Assembly (NCBI RefSeq): GCF_002077945.1
Contig: NZ_LVYD01000055.1
Coordinates: 62,001-126,000 of the forward strand
From: Niastella vici
GTDB taxonomy: Bacteria > Bacteroidota > Bacteroidia > Chitinophagales > Chitinophagaceae
Reading direction: 5' to 3'
DNA: 64,000 bases
Part shown: positions 55,049-63,335 of the stretch, piece by piece
Layout: each line of letters begins with the position of its first letter
Position numbering within the stretch: the stretch's first letter is position 1
Translations under genes and position numbers: made by a program
Notes under the pieces: generated by a model
Databases searched by the model: none
Seen by the model: the letters and a program-made list of their open reading frames with translations, nothing else
What the model was told of the DNA's origin: nothing

Positions 55049-55516
55049 TTAAGCATATTGACCCGGTTGATAGCTTCCCACCGCAGCCGGATTAGGGAAA
55101 GCGAGGTTTACGCGGTTATAGCTGTTGATAGCGATAATTGCAAATGTAAGATCGATCAGTTCTTCTTCAGAGAACTGGCTGCATGCTGCTTCATGTGTAG
55201 CTTCATCAACAGGTTCGCCGTTCAATTTTGTCAATGCATCTGCAAAGGCTAAAGCAGCGCGTTCGCGTTCGGTGTAAAAAGGCGCTTCTTTGTATGCGTT
55301 CAGCACCAACAGACGTTGTTGGTTATCTCCGGTGGCCAGCAGGTCTTTCGAATGCATATCAAGGCAAAATGCGCAGCCATTGAGTTGTGAAACCCTGTAG
55401 TAGATCAAATGTAAGAGCGGTTGTTCCACACATGATTTCGACAGGTAAGCACCCAGGGTGTTTAAAGCTTTCAATGCGCGTTGTCCTTTTTCAAAAACGT
55501 TTATTGACTGTTTCAT
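55049..55516 (-). CDS. AhpD-like / carboxymuconolactone decarboxylase family protein
   Basis: A 155-residue protein with the alkylhydroperoxidase motif CxxCxxxH (NGCAFCLDMHSKD; Cys48, Cys51, His55). Such proteins reduce peroxides or act as gamma-carboxymuconolactone decarboxylases; with both cysteines present a peroxidase-type activity is plausible. Its location with an ECF-type sigma factor and DGPF protein suggests one stress-response group, as known for ECF41/ECF42 systems. It is on the same strand as both, 200 bases upstream of the DGPF gene. Confidence 0.88.
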   Translation of the reverse strand: MKQSINVFEKGQRALKALNTLGAYLSKSCVEQPLLHLIYYRVSQLNGCAFCLDMHSKDLLATGDNQQRLLVLNAYKEAPFYTERERAALAFADALTKLNGEPVDEATHEAACSQFSEEELIDLTFAIIAINSYNRVNLAFPNPAAVGSYQPGQYA

Positions 55517-55563
55517 TTGGTTTGATTTTATCAGTTATTAATGTGTTTATACATCAATAATGA

Positions 55564-55593
55564 CCGGGACGATCCCGATTGGACAGGTCCCGG
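55564..55593. promoter_or_regulatory. Inverted repeat between divergent genes, possible operator
   Basis: CCGGGAC (55564-55570) and GTCCCGG (55587-55593) form a perfect 7-bp inverted repeat with a 16-base spacer containing an inner GATCCC. It lies about 48 bases before the AhpD-like gene. A protein-binding site is plausible, but there is no direct evidence. Confidence 0.35.
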
Positions 55594-55739
55594 AAAAAAT
55601 CCTGAAATATTTTTTTGGGGTGAAAATCAGGATAAGTATCCCCATCATATAATAAAAAATGTGTTTTTAACGTATATAAGTGGCCAGAAAAGCCCGTAGT
55701 CCAGTATTCTGTAGGAAAAAATTGATTAAACCCCTGAAA

Positions 55740-58256
55740 ATGACTAAGTTCTACTCTTTGGTAGCATTAGTGACCCTGCTTTTGCCTGCCAGCCTGTTAG
55801 CCCAGGAGAGGATATCAGCCCAACCCGTTTCCCAAAATTCAGCCCTTTCTTTATCGCACATCTTTACTAAGTATGCGCTGTATAAGATCAATACAGGCGA
55901 TGTGGCCCAATATGTAAAAAAGGCGGCTGCCAATGGAGATATCCAGGTAACGCTTGATTTACCTGGTTATACTTCTTTCCCGGTCTCTATGCATGAACAC
56001 GACATTCTCAGCAATGATTATAAATTGATTGCCAGTACTCCGCAAGGCCGCCAGGAATTCCCCAAACCGGCCTGTATGACCTATGCGGGTCTTTTGACCA
56101 ATCAGCCCAACAGCAGCGTATACCTTACTATTACCAGCGATCTTATATACGGTATGCTTACCGGCACCAGCCAAAGCTGGTTTATAGAACCGCTGCGATA
56201 TTTCGACAACAAGGCTGCTGATGATATCTATGTTGTATATGAAACCAGTGATGTGATCCCCAACAGCAAGATCTCATGCGGGGTAACAGAAGCGATTAGC
56301 CGGCGCATAACCAATAACAGCACTGCCCGCGTGGAAGGTTCAGCTACCGGCACCTGCAGAATGACGGAACTGGCCATTGCATCGGACCATACCATGATCG
56401 ACCGCTACACTACCACCGCCCGGGTGCAGGAACACAATATTGCCGTTGCGAATACCATGGTGGGTTTGTATAGCAATGCCCAAATTGGTACACAATACCT
56501 GGAGTTCAAGATCAATGGCCAGTATATATCAGGTGCAGATGTAAACGATCCGTTCTCGCCTGCGTATACCGGCAATGATGCTACCGTTTTGTTGCCAAAC
56601 TTTACCAGTTGGGGACAGGCCGGGAATTTTGGTTTTAGTTATGATATAGGCGTGGTATGGACAACCAGGGACATTACTGATAATCTCGGAAATACCGGCG
56701 TAATTGGACTGGCGTATGTAGGAACGGTATGTACTACTTTTGGCTATCAAATTCTGGAAGACCTGCTTTCATTGTCAGCCGACAAATTAGGCGCCCTGGC
56801 TGCGCATGAGACCGGTCATAACTTCAATGCCAATCACGATGCGGGTTCTGGTTTTATTATGCAGCCATCGATCGGCGCTACGGCGCCCACCAGTTTCAGC
56901 GCTACCAGTTTAACCGACATGGATACCTATATTTCTGCCAACAACAGTTGTTTGAGCGCCTGTAGCGCCATTACTCCAATTGCCCGCTTCAATACAACCA
57001 GTGCGGGTACCTGTACAACCAGCGGCAGTATTACTTTTACCAGTTACAGCGAAGGCCAGGTGACCGGCGTTAGCTGGACGTTCCAGGATGGTACGCCTTC
57101 CACTTCAACCAGTGCTTCGCAAACAGTAAGTTTTTCTTCTACCGGTTACAAACAGGTAACCCTTACCGCTACCAATGCAACCGGCTCCAATGCTATCACC
57201 AAATTTATTTATGTAGGAAATAGTACACATGCTACCAGCGGTTGCCGTTCAACGTTTGCAGGAAGTGGAAGTGATTTCGGCATATTGCAGGCCTTTATGC
57301 TGCAGGATGTGAAGTATGCCAATAACCCAACGGCAGGCAACCTTTATTATAATAATACCTGTAGCAATGTCACTGCTTTACAGCCAAGTACCACTTATAC
57401 GGCCGTCGTAAACATGGGCTATGTACCTAATGGCTGGCCAAACAAGGTGCAGCTGTTCATTGATTATAATGACGACGGTGATTTTCTGGATGCCAATGAA
57501 GCGGTTTATACCTCGCCCTCCCTTACCTACGAAGAGACGTTTACATTTACTACGCCTACTTCCATTCCGGTAATGGATGCCTTCCTGCGTATGCGGGTAA
57601 TAACGCTTAACTCAACAGCAGCCAGTACAAACGGCTGTTCGGTACCCAATAACGCCACTACGGCCGATTTCTCAGCATTCTTTTCATCAATGGTATTGCC
57701 ATCATTGCTGACGCAGTTTGATGGTTTTTATAACAATGGCAAAAGCGAATTGAACTGGCAAACGGAAACGGAAGTGAATACCGATCATTTTATAGTTGAA
57801 AGAAGCATCGATGGCCGCAGTTTTACAGAAATTGGCAACGTGCCGGCAAAGGGGCTCGCCAATTCGTTGTACAACTACTATCAGCTTACCGATCCGTTGC
57901 TGAATGCACAAAACGTGAACCGTTTCTATTACCGCCTGAAGGTTGTTGACCGCGATGGTTCTTATAAATACAGCAAGCTGGTGATCACCAACCGGCCGGC
58001 CGGTGACAAAGTGAAAGTGCTTGTGTATCCCAACCCGGTAATGCGGAGTACGACCCTGCAGATCGTGAAAGCCAACAACAATAGTTCGCTCATCGAGATA
58101 TTCAATAGCATGGGCCAACGGGTATATGGCAAACGGATGACCGCTTCTTTGTATAATGAATCAATCGATATTCCATCAAACTGGAGCGCCGGGGTTTATA
58201 TGATCCGCGTTTCGGACAATAAGGAAAGCTGGTCGCAACCTGTGCTTATCAAATAA
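55740..58256 (+). CDS. T9SS-secreted metzincin protease (M12B/reprolysin-like) with PKD, GEVED and type A sorting domain
   Basis: This encodes 838 residues from the ATG at 55740; an upstream GTG at 55680 would only add a non-signal stretch. The signal peptide ends near LLAQ (residue 21). The protease domain (about 170-390) has the metzincin motif HETGHNFNANHD, with zinc-binding His356, His360 and His366 and catalytic Glu357, followed by the Met-turn in GFIMQPS. A PKD-like domain (about 420-490) and a GEVED domain (about 530-650, NKVQLFIDYNDDGDFLDAN) follow, then an FN3-like region, then a T9SS type A sorting domain (about 757-838, VLVYPNPVMRSTTLQIVKAN). It is most likely secreted to the surface by SprA-type T9SS and acts on proteins outside the cell. 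A terminator follows. Confidence 0.9.
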   Translation: MTKFYSLVALVTLLLPASLLAQERISAQPVSQNSALSLSHIFTKYALYKINTGDVAQYVKKAAANGDIQVTLDLPGYTSFPVSMHEHDILSNDYKLIASTPQGRQEFPKPACMTYAGLLTNQPNSSVYLTITSDLIYGMLTGTSQSWFIEPLRYFDNKAADDIYVVYETSDVIPNSKISCGVTEAISRRITNNSTARVEGSATGTCRMTELAIASDHTMIDRYTTTARVQEHNIAVANTMVGLYSNAQIGTQYLEFKINGQYISGADVNDPFSPAYTGNDATVLLPNFTSWGQAGNFGFSYDIGVVWTTRDITDNLGNTGVIGLAYVGTVCTTFGYQILEDLLSLSADKLGALAAHETGHNFNANHDAGSGFIMQPSIGATAPTSFSATSLTDMDTYISANNSCLSACSAITPIARFNTTSAGTCTTSGSITFTSYSEGQVTGVSWTFQDGTPSTSTSASQTVSFSSTGYKQVTLTATNATGSNAITKFIYVGNSTHATSGCRSTFAGSGSDFGILQAFMLQDVKYANNPTAGNLYYNNTCSNVTALQPSTTYTAVVNMGYVPNGWPNKVQLFIDYNDDGDFLDANEAVYTSPSLTYEETFTFTTPTSIPVMDAFLRMRVITLNSTAASTNGCSVPNNATTADFSAFFSSMVLPSLLTQFDGFYNNGKSELNWQTETEVNTDHFIVERSIDGRSFTEIGNVPAKGLANSLYNYYQLTDPLLNAQNVNRFYYRLKVVDRDGSYKYSKLVITNRPAGDKVKVLVYPNPVMRSTTLQIVKANNNSSLIEIFNSMGQRVYGKRMTASLYNESIDIPSNWSAGVYMIRVSDNKESWSQPVLIK

Positions 58257-58280
58257 AAAATAATTCTTCCATAAATAATA

Positions 58281-58310
58281 AAGCCCCCGGTTACTGCCAG
58301 GGGCTTTGTT
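58281..58310 (+). terminator. Rho-independent terminator
   Basis: AAGCCCC and GGGGCTT form a 7-bp stem with loop CGGTTACTGCCA, followed by TGTTGTTTA. It ends transcription of the protease gene. Confidence 0.7.
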
Positions 58311-58408
58311 GTTTATGGGTATTGAAATTGTTTTCACGTTTTTTTATTGTTAAAGGTATCCTGGCACTTCAAATTTTTCCCAATATTTGTGTGCAAATGA
58401 CCCTTCCT

Positions 58409-58687
58409 ATGAAAAAAATTGGCTATGCATTCATGATAGGTTTTGCCGCCCTGACCGCCTGCAAAAAATCGGGCAAAACCAATGAGCCACCGGCATTGTT
58501 TCACAAAGACATTACGATACATGAAACCATCAAAGGGAGTGAACAAACTCAAAATACGTTAGGCCTGTACCAGGCGCCCGATCAGCAACAACTGCTTTTT
58601 ATAGCCAGTCGTGGAACCCGGTATAACGGTGCAGAATATATCATTCCCAACCCTGAGCAATTTAAGCTGGCAAATGACATCGGTTAG
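58409..58687 (+). CDS. Small lipoprotein, unrecognised
   Basis: This encodes 92 residues from the ATG at 58409; the longer frame upstream lacks a normal start. The signal peptide ends in the lipobox ALTAC (Cys18) followed by KK. The mature part is a 70-residue polar region (ITIHETIKGSEQTQNTLGLY) with no recognised domain. Function is unknown. It is convergent with the acetyltransferase gene. Confidence 0.6.
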   Translation: MKKIGYAFMIGFAALTACKKSGKTNEPPALFHKDITIHETIKGSEQTQNTLGLYQAPDQQQLLFIASRGTRYNGAEYIIPNPEQFKLANDIG

Positions 58688-58724
58688 CTCGATGCAGACA
58701 ACTTCTTGTTCAAAATAGAGACTG

Positions 58725-59204
58725 TCACAGTTCTTTTTCCATAAAGATAGCGCCGGCAATGGGGTTGAACCGGTAGGGCTCAATTTCGTAAAAGCCGGCC
58801 GATTGATACAGCCTAATGGCGGAACGCATTTGCGGAACCGTATCGAGGCGGATGGAACGATAGCCTAATTGCCGGGCTTCATCGAGCGCCAATTGTAAAA
58901 GTTTATGGCCCAGTTGCAGGCCCCTGTAACCGGGGTCAACGAACATTCTTTTCAATTCAGCAATGTGGTCATCTATTCTACGGATGCCTGCACAACCAAT
59001 GGCTTTGTCGCCATCATAGGCCAGCAACAGCGCGCCGGTTGGGTGGTTGTATTCGACAGCTATTTCATTCAGCTCCCGGTCTACATCCTGGAAATTCAGT
59101 TCAAAATCGAGCGATTGAATATATCGCAGGAAAAGCTGTTTGCCGTTTTGGAAATCGGTTGCGGTGGCTGCCTTTGTGAAAGTGAGGTTATTTCCGTTGA
59201 TCAT
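58725..59204 (-). CDS. GNAT family N-acetyltransferase
   Basis: This encodes 159 residues from the ATG at 59204 (eight codons into the open frame). It has the GNAT pattern: a beta strand ALLLAYDGDKAIGCAGIRR, the acetyl-CoA loop VDPGYRGLQLGHKLLQLALD (RGxxLG type), and the closing motif LYQSAGFYEIEPYRFNP. It would transfer an acetyl group to an unidentified amine. Confidence 0.88.
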   Translation of the reverse strand: MINGNNLTFTKAATATDFQNGKQLFLRYIQSLDFELNFQDVDRELNEIAVEYNHPTGALLLAYDGDKAIGCAGIRRIDDHIAELKRMFVDPGYRGLQLGHKLLQLALDEARQLGYRSIRLDTVPQMRSAIRLYQSAGFYEIEPYRFNPIAGAIFMEKEL

Positions 59205-59335
59205 ACCAGGCAAAATTAATAGTATCACCTGACTTGAAACAGGAGCAGATGGGTGGGGTTGGGGTGGATCAGATTGGCGGCTGATAACCCATTTAAAAGC
59301 ATTTTGGTAAATTGCCTATAAATCTTCCTCCCTTC

Positions 59336-60133
59336 ATGCAACTGCAACCACATCCAGCTTTAAAGCGCTTTGTCAGGCATTACCTGATCCTGGATGGGCT
59401 GCACCCGGTTAATGGAATGCACCGGTTGTTTGCAGATGGTAATACCGGGCTTGTATTTAATCTTGACAATGCACTAATGTGCGCAGCAGGTAATAAGCCC
59501 GCTCAACATACCTGTTGGTTGTATGGACAGGTAAAAACGTATCATGATCTTTCGCTCACCGGTAGTATCAATTGGATCGTAGTGGTATTGCAACCTTATG
59601 GCGCCTATCCCTTATGGGGCGTGCCGGGTAGCGAATGGTATAATTGTTTCTTTCCCGCCACTGAGATCCTGGGCGCCCGTATCAGTGATATTTCCAATGC
59701 ATTGGCAAAAGCAAAAGACCTGCCGCAACGAATTTGTTTACTTGATAATTATCTCTTGCAGCTGGTTGATCAAAAATGCAGGTCCGATGAGCAGGTCATG
59801 CAGGCAGTACAACATATTATGATGCAGGAAGGGGCCGTATCAGTAGAAGCACTCACGCAAGCCTTAACCATCAGTGAACGCACACTCGAAAGAAAATTCA
59901 ATTTGCAAATTGGTATTACGCCCAAGCGTTTTGCCGATATCGTGCGGCTTGGCTTCAGTGCAAAAAGAATGCAGCGCATGCAATCACCACACAGCTTCAC
60001 TGGTATTGCGTATGAGAGCGGTTACTATGATCAGGCGCATTTTATCAATGAGTTTAAAAAATATACAGGCATCACACCGCAGCAATATCATGCCCAGGCC
60101 AACCCGCTTGCCCTGAATTTCCTCGCCTTATAA
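59336..60133 (+). CDS. AraC family transcriptional regulator
   Basis: This encodes 265 residues from the ATG at 59336 (a TTG at 59312 also opens the frame). The N-terminal part (about 1-150) is of the DUF6597-type sensor kind (HPALKRFVRHYLILDGLHPV; LPYGAYPLWGVPG-like). The C-terminal 90 residues hold the AraC helix-turn-helix pair (VEALTQALTISERTLERKFN; FTGIAYESGYYDQAHFINEF). It lies directly upstream of the nitrilase gene, which may be its target. Confidence 0.88.
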   Translation: MQLQPHPALKRFVRHYLILDGLHPVNGMHRLFADGNTGLVFNLDNALMCAAGNKPAQHTCWLYGQVKTYHDLSLTGSINWIVVVLQPYGAYPLWGVPGSEWYNCFFPATEILGARISDISNALAKAKDLPQRICLLDNYLLQLVDQKCRSDEQVMQAVQHIMMQEGAVSVEALTQALTISERTLERKFNLQIGITPKRFADIVRLGFSAKRMQRMQSPHSFTGIAYESGYYDQAHFINEFKKYTGITPQQYHAQANPLALNFLAL

Positions 60134-60187
60134 AATTGTCGGTTTTTTACAATCTGCCGCTACAGGCTGTATTTAATTTTGCTTATT

Positions 60188-61138
60188 ATGCAAAACATAC
60201 AAATCGCCACCGCTCAGTTTGAGCATCGCAGTAATGATAAGTCGTATAACCTGGGTGTTATCCGCAACCTGGCAGCACAGGCAAAAATGCAGGGCGCCCA
60301 GGTGATTGCGTTTCATGAATGTTCCATAACGGGTTATACGTTTGCCCGGCATCTGGATAAAGCACAGTTGACGGCTGTTGCAGAACCGATCCCTGAAGGA
60401 GAGAGTGTACAGGAATTGATCAGGATCGCAACAGAAATTGATATCGTAATTTTAGCCGGTTTGTTTGAAAAAACAGCAGAAGGCGTCTTGCACAAAGCAT
60501 ATGTATGTGTTGATAAAACCGGACTACTGGCTAAATACCGCAAATTACATCCTTTCATTAATCCGCATTTGACGCCCGGTGATGCATATGTTGTCTTCGA
60601 TCTGTTGGGTTGGAAGTGCGGGATTTTGATCTGTTATGATAATAACATCATTGAAAATGTAAGGGCCACTGCTTTGTTGGGAGCCGATATTATTTTTATG
60701 CCGCATGTTACCATGTGTACCCCATCGCCCCGGCCGGGTGCCGGGTTTGTTGATCCTGCCCTATGGAAAGCAAAGGAGGAAGATCCTACTTCATTGCGGG
60801 CAGAGTTTGACGGGTTAAAAGGCCGCAGCTGGTTAATGAAATGGTTGCCGGCACGTGCTTACGATAATGGCGTGTATGTAGTGTTTTCAAACCCTATTGG
60901 TATGGACGATGACCAGCTCAAAAATGGCTGCTCCATGATCATCGATCCGTTTGGCGATGTGATCGCTGAATGCCGCAAGTTAGGAAATGACCTTGCCATT
61001 GCTACACTTGTGCCGGAGAAGTTGCAGCAGTCGGGCGGCCACCGGTATAAAAATGCGCGGCGGCCCGAATTATATGGAAGCATAATAGCTGCTCCGCATA
61101 CTGCCGTACAAAAGGTGGCCTGGGTGGGGGCGGAGTAG
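60188..61138 (+). CDS. Carbon-nitrogen hydrolase (nitrilase) family enzyme
   Basis: This encodes 316 residues from the ATG at 60188. The catalytic triad of the family is visible: Glu44 (FHECSITGY), Lys119 (YRKLHPF) and Cys149 (GILICYDNN). It would cleave a C-N bond in an amide or nitrile; the exact substrate cannot be read from the sequence. A C-terminal stretch (GGHRYKNARRPELYGSI) resembles amidases of this family. It follows an AraC regulator by 54 bases. Confidence 0.9.
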   Translation: MQNIQIATAQFEHRSNDKSYNLGVIRNLAAQAKMQGAQVIAFHECSITGYTFARHLDKAQLTAVAEPIPEGESVQELIRIATEIDIVILAGLFEKTAEGVLHKAYVCVDKTGLLAKYRKLHPFINPHLTPGDAYVVFDLLGWKCGILICYDNNIIENVRATALLGADIIFMPHVTMCTPSPRPGAGFVDPALWKAKEEDPTSLRAEFDGLKGRSWLMKWLPARAYDNGVYVVFSNPIGMDDDQLKNGCSMIIDPFGDVIAECRKLGNDLAIATLVPEKLQQSGGHRYKNARRPELYGSIIAAPHTAVQKVAWVGAE

Positions 61139-61180
61139 ATATGCGTTGCATAATCCTGGTTCAAGTCATATCTTGTGAGG

Positions 61181-62365
61181 ATGGAAGAACAATTAGTACC
61201 GGGATTTCATTCAGAAGATATTACATTGGTGATGGAGAAAGCCAGAAATCTGGCCGTTCAGTACCGCCATGGATTGATAGATTTTGCCCATCTGTTTGTC
61301 GCAATATTAAGTACTGACAGCGAAGCACGGGCTTTTTGTCAGGATTTCAATAGTGAAAAATGGAAAGCCTGGCTGCAACAGCATTATAAAGCCGACAGCA
61401 ACCTGACAATGGATGATCAGGTGCCATTAACAGTTTTAGCTGAATACATAATTCGTCATGCCAATGCCATAAAGAGCACAAATGGCGAAGTGTCGGTTTG
61501 CAGTATTCACATTTTGCTAGCCCTTTTATGCATAATTAGTGAAGTTAATGAAGCTTTTAGCCGGAAGGGAATAATGTTTGAAGATGTAGCGGAACAATAC
61601 TACAGGAAACGCGTTGAAAGATCATTACCTTTTATAGCCGTATTGCCTAAAGGGCCATATCCGGCATGGAGAAAATTCTTTATTACTGGTAAATCCAGGA
61701 AAGAGAAAGTCCGTAAGTTATATCGTCAGGCCTATTTATTATTTATGTACGAGCAATATGAAGATTGTTTGTCAGTTTGCGAAGCTGCATTAAGCCTGGA
61801 CCTAGGCAATCTGGATCTTAGATATTTGCAATTATATTCCAGTGTTAATACCCGTGATTTCCATCCTGCACTTACTTTTGCAAAGACGTTTATAAACGAT
61901 CATCCCAACCCCAATGAATTCAGGATCACATTGGCCTATATTTATGATGAGTTGGGGCAGTATGATCAGTCGGCCAGCATGCTTGATGAAATACTGGCTG
62001 ACAATCCGGCAAGTCCAACCGCATTAAACAACAAGGGATTCAGTCTTTACCGGCAGGGGAAATTTGCAGCGGCTATTCCTTTTTATGAAAAGGCTATCGA
62101 GGCAGACCCATCTTTTGCTTATCCCTGGGATAATCTTGGCTTTGTCAAATATAAATTGGGTAATATGGAGGAAGGGCTCAGGCTTATTGAAAAGGCATTA
62201 GAACTTGATAAAGGGAATTCTTATGTATATAAGTATAAAGGAATCATCCTGCTTGAGCAAAATAATAGGGACGAGGCTTTAAAAAATTTCCAGCTTGCTC
62301 TCAGGTATGGTTACACAAAGAAATATGGGAATGAAGTGCTGGAGTTAATGAAAAATATCCGTTGA
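61181..62365 (+). CDS. Clp N-domain-like and TPR protein
   Basis: This encodes 394 residues from the ATG at 61181 (an upstream GTG at 61175 adds two residues). The N-terminal 150 residues resemble a Clp N domain (FHSEDITLVMEKARNLAVQY, IDFAHLFVAILS, VSVCSIHILLALLC), the double repeat found at the front of ClpA/ClpC ATPases, but no ATPase follows. Residues about 180-390 are TPR units (AYLLFMYEQYEDCLSVCEAA, GFSLYRQGKFAAAIPFYEKA, NLGFVKYKLGNMEEGLRLIE). It has no signal peptide. A protein-binding adaptor role is likely; no partner is encoded nearby. The combination is unusual. Confidence 0.75.
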   Translation: MEEQLVPGFHSEDITLVMEKARNLAVQYRHGLIDFAHLFVAILSTDSEARAFCQDFNSEKWKAWLQQHYKADSNLTMDDQVPLTVLAEYIIRHANAIKSTNGEVSVCSIHILLALLCIISEVNEAFSRKGIMFEDVAEQYYRKRVERSLPFIAVLPKGPYPAWRKFFITGKSRKEKVRKLYRQAYLLFMYEQYEDCLSVCEAALSLDLGNLDLRYLQLYSSVNTRDFHPALTFAKTFINDHPNPNEFRITLAYIYDELGQYDQSASMLDEILADNPASPTALNNKGFSLYRQGKFAAAIPFYEKAIEADPSFAYPWDNLGFVKYKLGNMEEGLRLIEKALELDKGNSYVYKYKGIILLEQNNRDEALKNFQLALRYGYTKKYGNEVLELMKNIR

Positions 62366-62405
62366 TATTGAAATGATCTAATAAATCTCATTGTTATAGC
62401 AACAC

Positions 62406-63227
62406 ATGATCAAACGAGTAATTCCTTCTTCCGGTGAATTGATCCCGGTGATAGGCATGGGTACCTGGCAAACTTTTGATGTTAGTGAAAAAACAGCCGG
62501 CGAAAAATTGGGGGCGGTGTTGAATGCATTTTATACCGGTGGTGGCCGATTGATCGATAGCTCACCGATGTATGGAAATGCAGAAAGGATAGTGGGTGCT
62601 TTAACCAGTAAGCTGGATTACGCCAATGAACTATTCTACGCTACCAAAGTGTGGACCACAGGCCTGCAGCAGGGAATACAACAAATGGAGCAATCCTTTG
62701 CCGGGATGCAACGTCCCGTTATAGACTGTATGCAAATTCATAACCTCACCGACTGGCGCACCCATCTGCCAGTATTACGTAAATGGAAAGATGCCGGAAA
62801 GATCCGGTACATTGGCATCACGCACTATACCGATTCCAGCCACGGAGAGTTGGAAAAGATCATGCGGGCCGAACCGGTCGATTTTGTTCAGTTCAATTAT
62901 TCCATTCTGGAACGCAATGCAGAGAACCGGTTGCTTGCTGTGGCTGCTGAATTGGGCGTGGCTACGCTGATCAACCGGCCATTTGATACGGGGCGGTTGC
63001 TTGCGCAACTGAAAAGAAGGCCCCTGCCACCCTGGGCGCAGGAGCTGGAGATCGAAAGCTGGGGTACGTTCCTGTTAAAATACCTCATTGCCCGGCCCGA
63101 AGTGACCTGTGTTATTCCCGCTTCTTCCAATGTGCAGCATGTAAAGGAGAATATGAAAGCAGGCGAAGGCCCGTTGCCCGATGAAAATAGCCGGGCCAGA
63201 ATGGTGGCGTATGTAAGATCGTTGTAA
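62406..63227 (+). CDS. Aldo/keto reductase
   Basis: This encodes 273 residues with the aldo/keto reductase catalytic tetrad Asp51, Tyr56, Lys81 and His112 in the segments RLIDSSPMYGNAE, FYATKVWTTG and CMQIHNLTDW. A NADPH-binding C-terminal region (NRPFDTGRLL; TCVIPASSNVQHVKEN) follows. It has no Tat signal, unlike many Bacteroidota relatives, so the enzyme is cytoplasmic. The carbonyl substrate is unknown. It is read in the same direction as the Clp-N/TPR gene, 40 bases downstream. Confidence 0.9.
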   Translation: MIKRVIPSSGELIPVIGMGTWQTFDVSEKTAGEKLGAVLNAFYTGGGRLIDSSPMYGNAERIVGALTSKLDYANELFYATKVWTTGLQQGIQQMEQSFAGMQRPVIDCMQIHNLTDWRTHLPVLRKWKDAGKIRYIGITHYTDSSHGELEKIMRAEPVDFVQFNYSILERNAENRLLAVAAELGVATLINRPFDTGRLLAQLKRRPLPPWAQELEIESWGTFLLKYLIARPEVTCVIPASSNVQHVKENMKAGEGPLPDENSRARMVAYVRSL

Positions 63228-63335
63228 AATGCATAGTCAGGAGCCGGAAAATGTTGGGTGCGCCTGTAGTACAGGATGCCTGATATAATTAAAGGCTGTA
63301 TATTTCCGCCTACAATTAAACGCTGGGTTGCCATT

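Noticed and set aside
60174..60181. TAATTTTG promoter motif before the nitrilase gene
   Set aside because: It ends only 6 bases before the start codon and has no TTG at a suitable distance, so it is unlikely to be a promoter.
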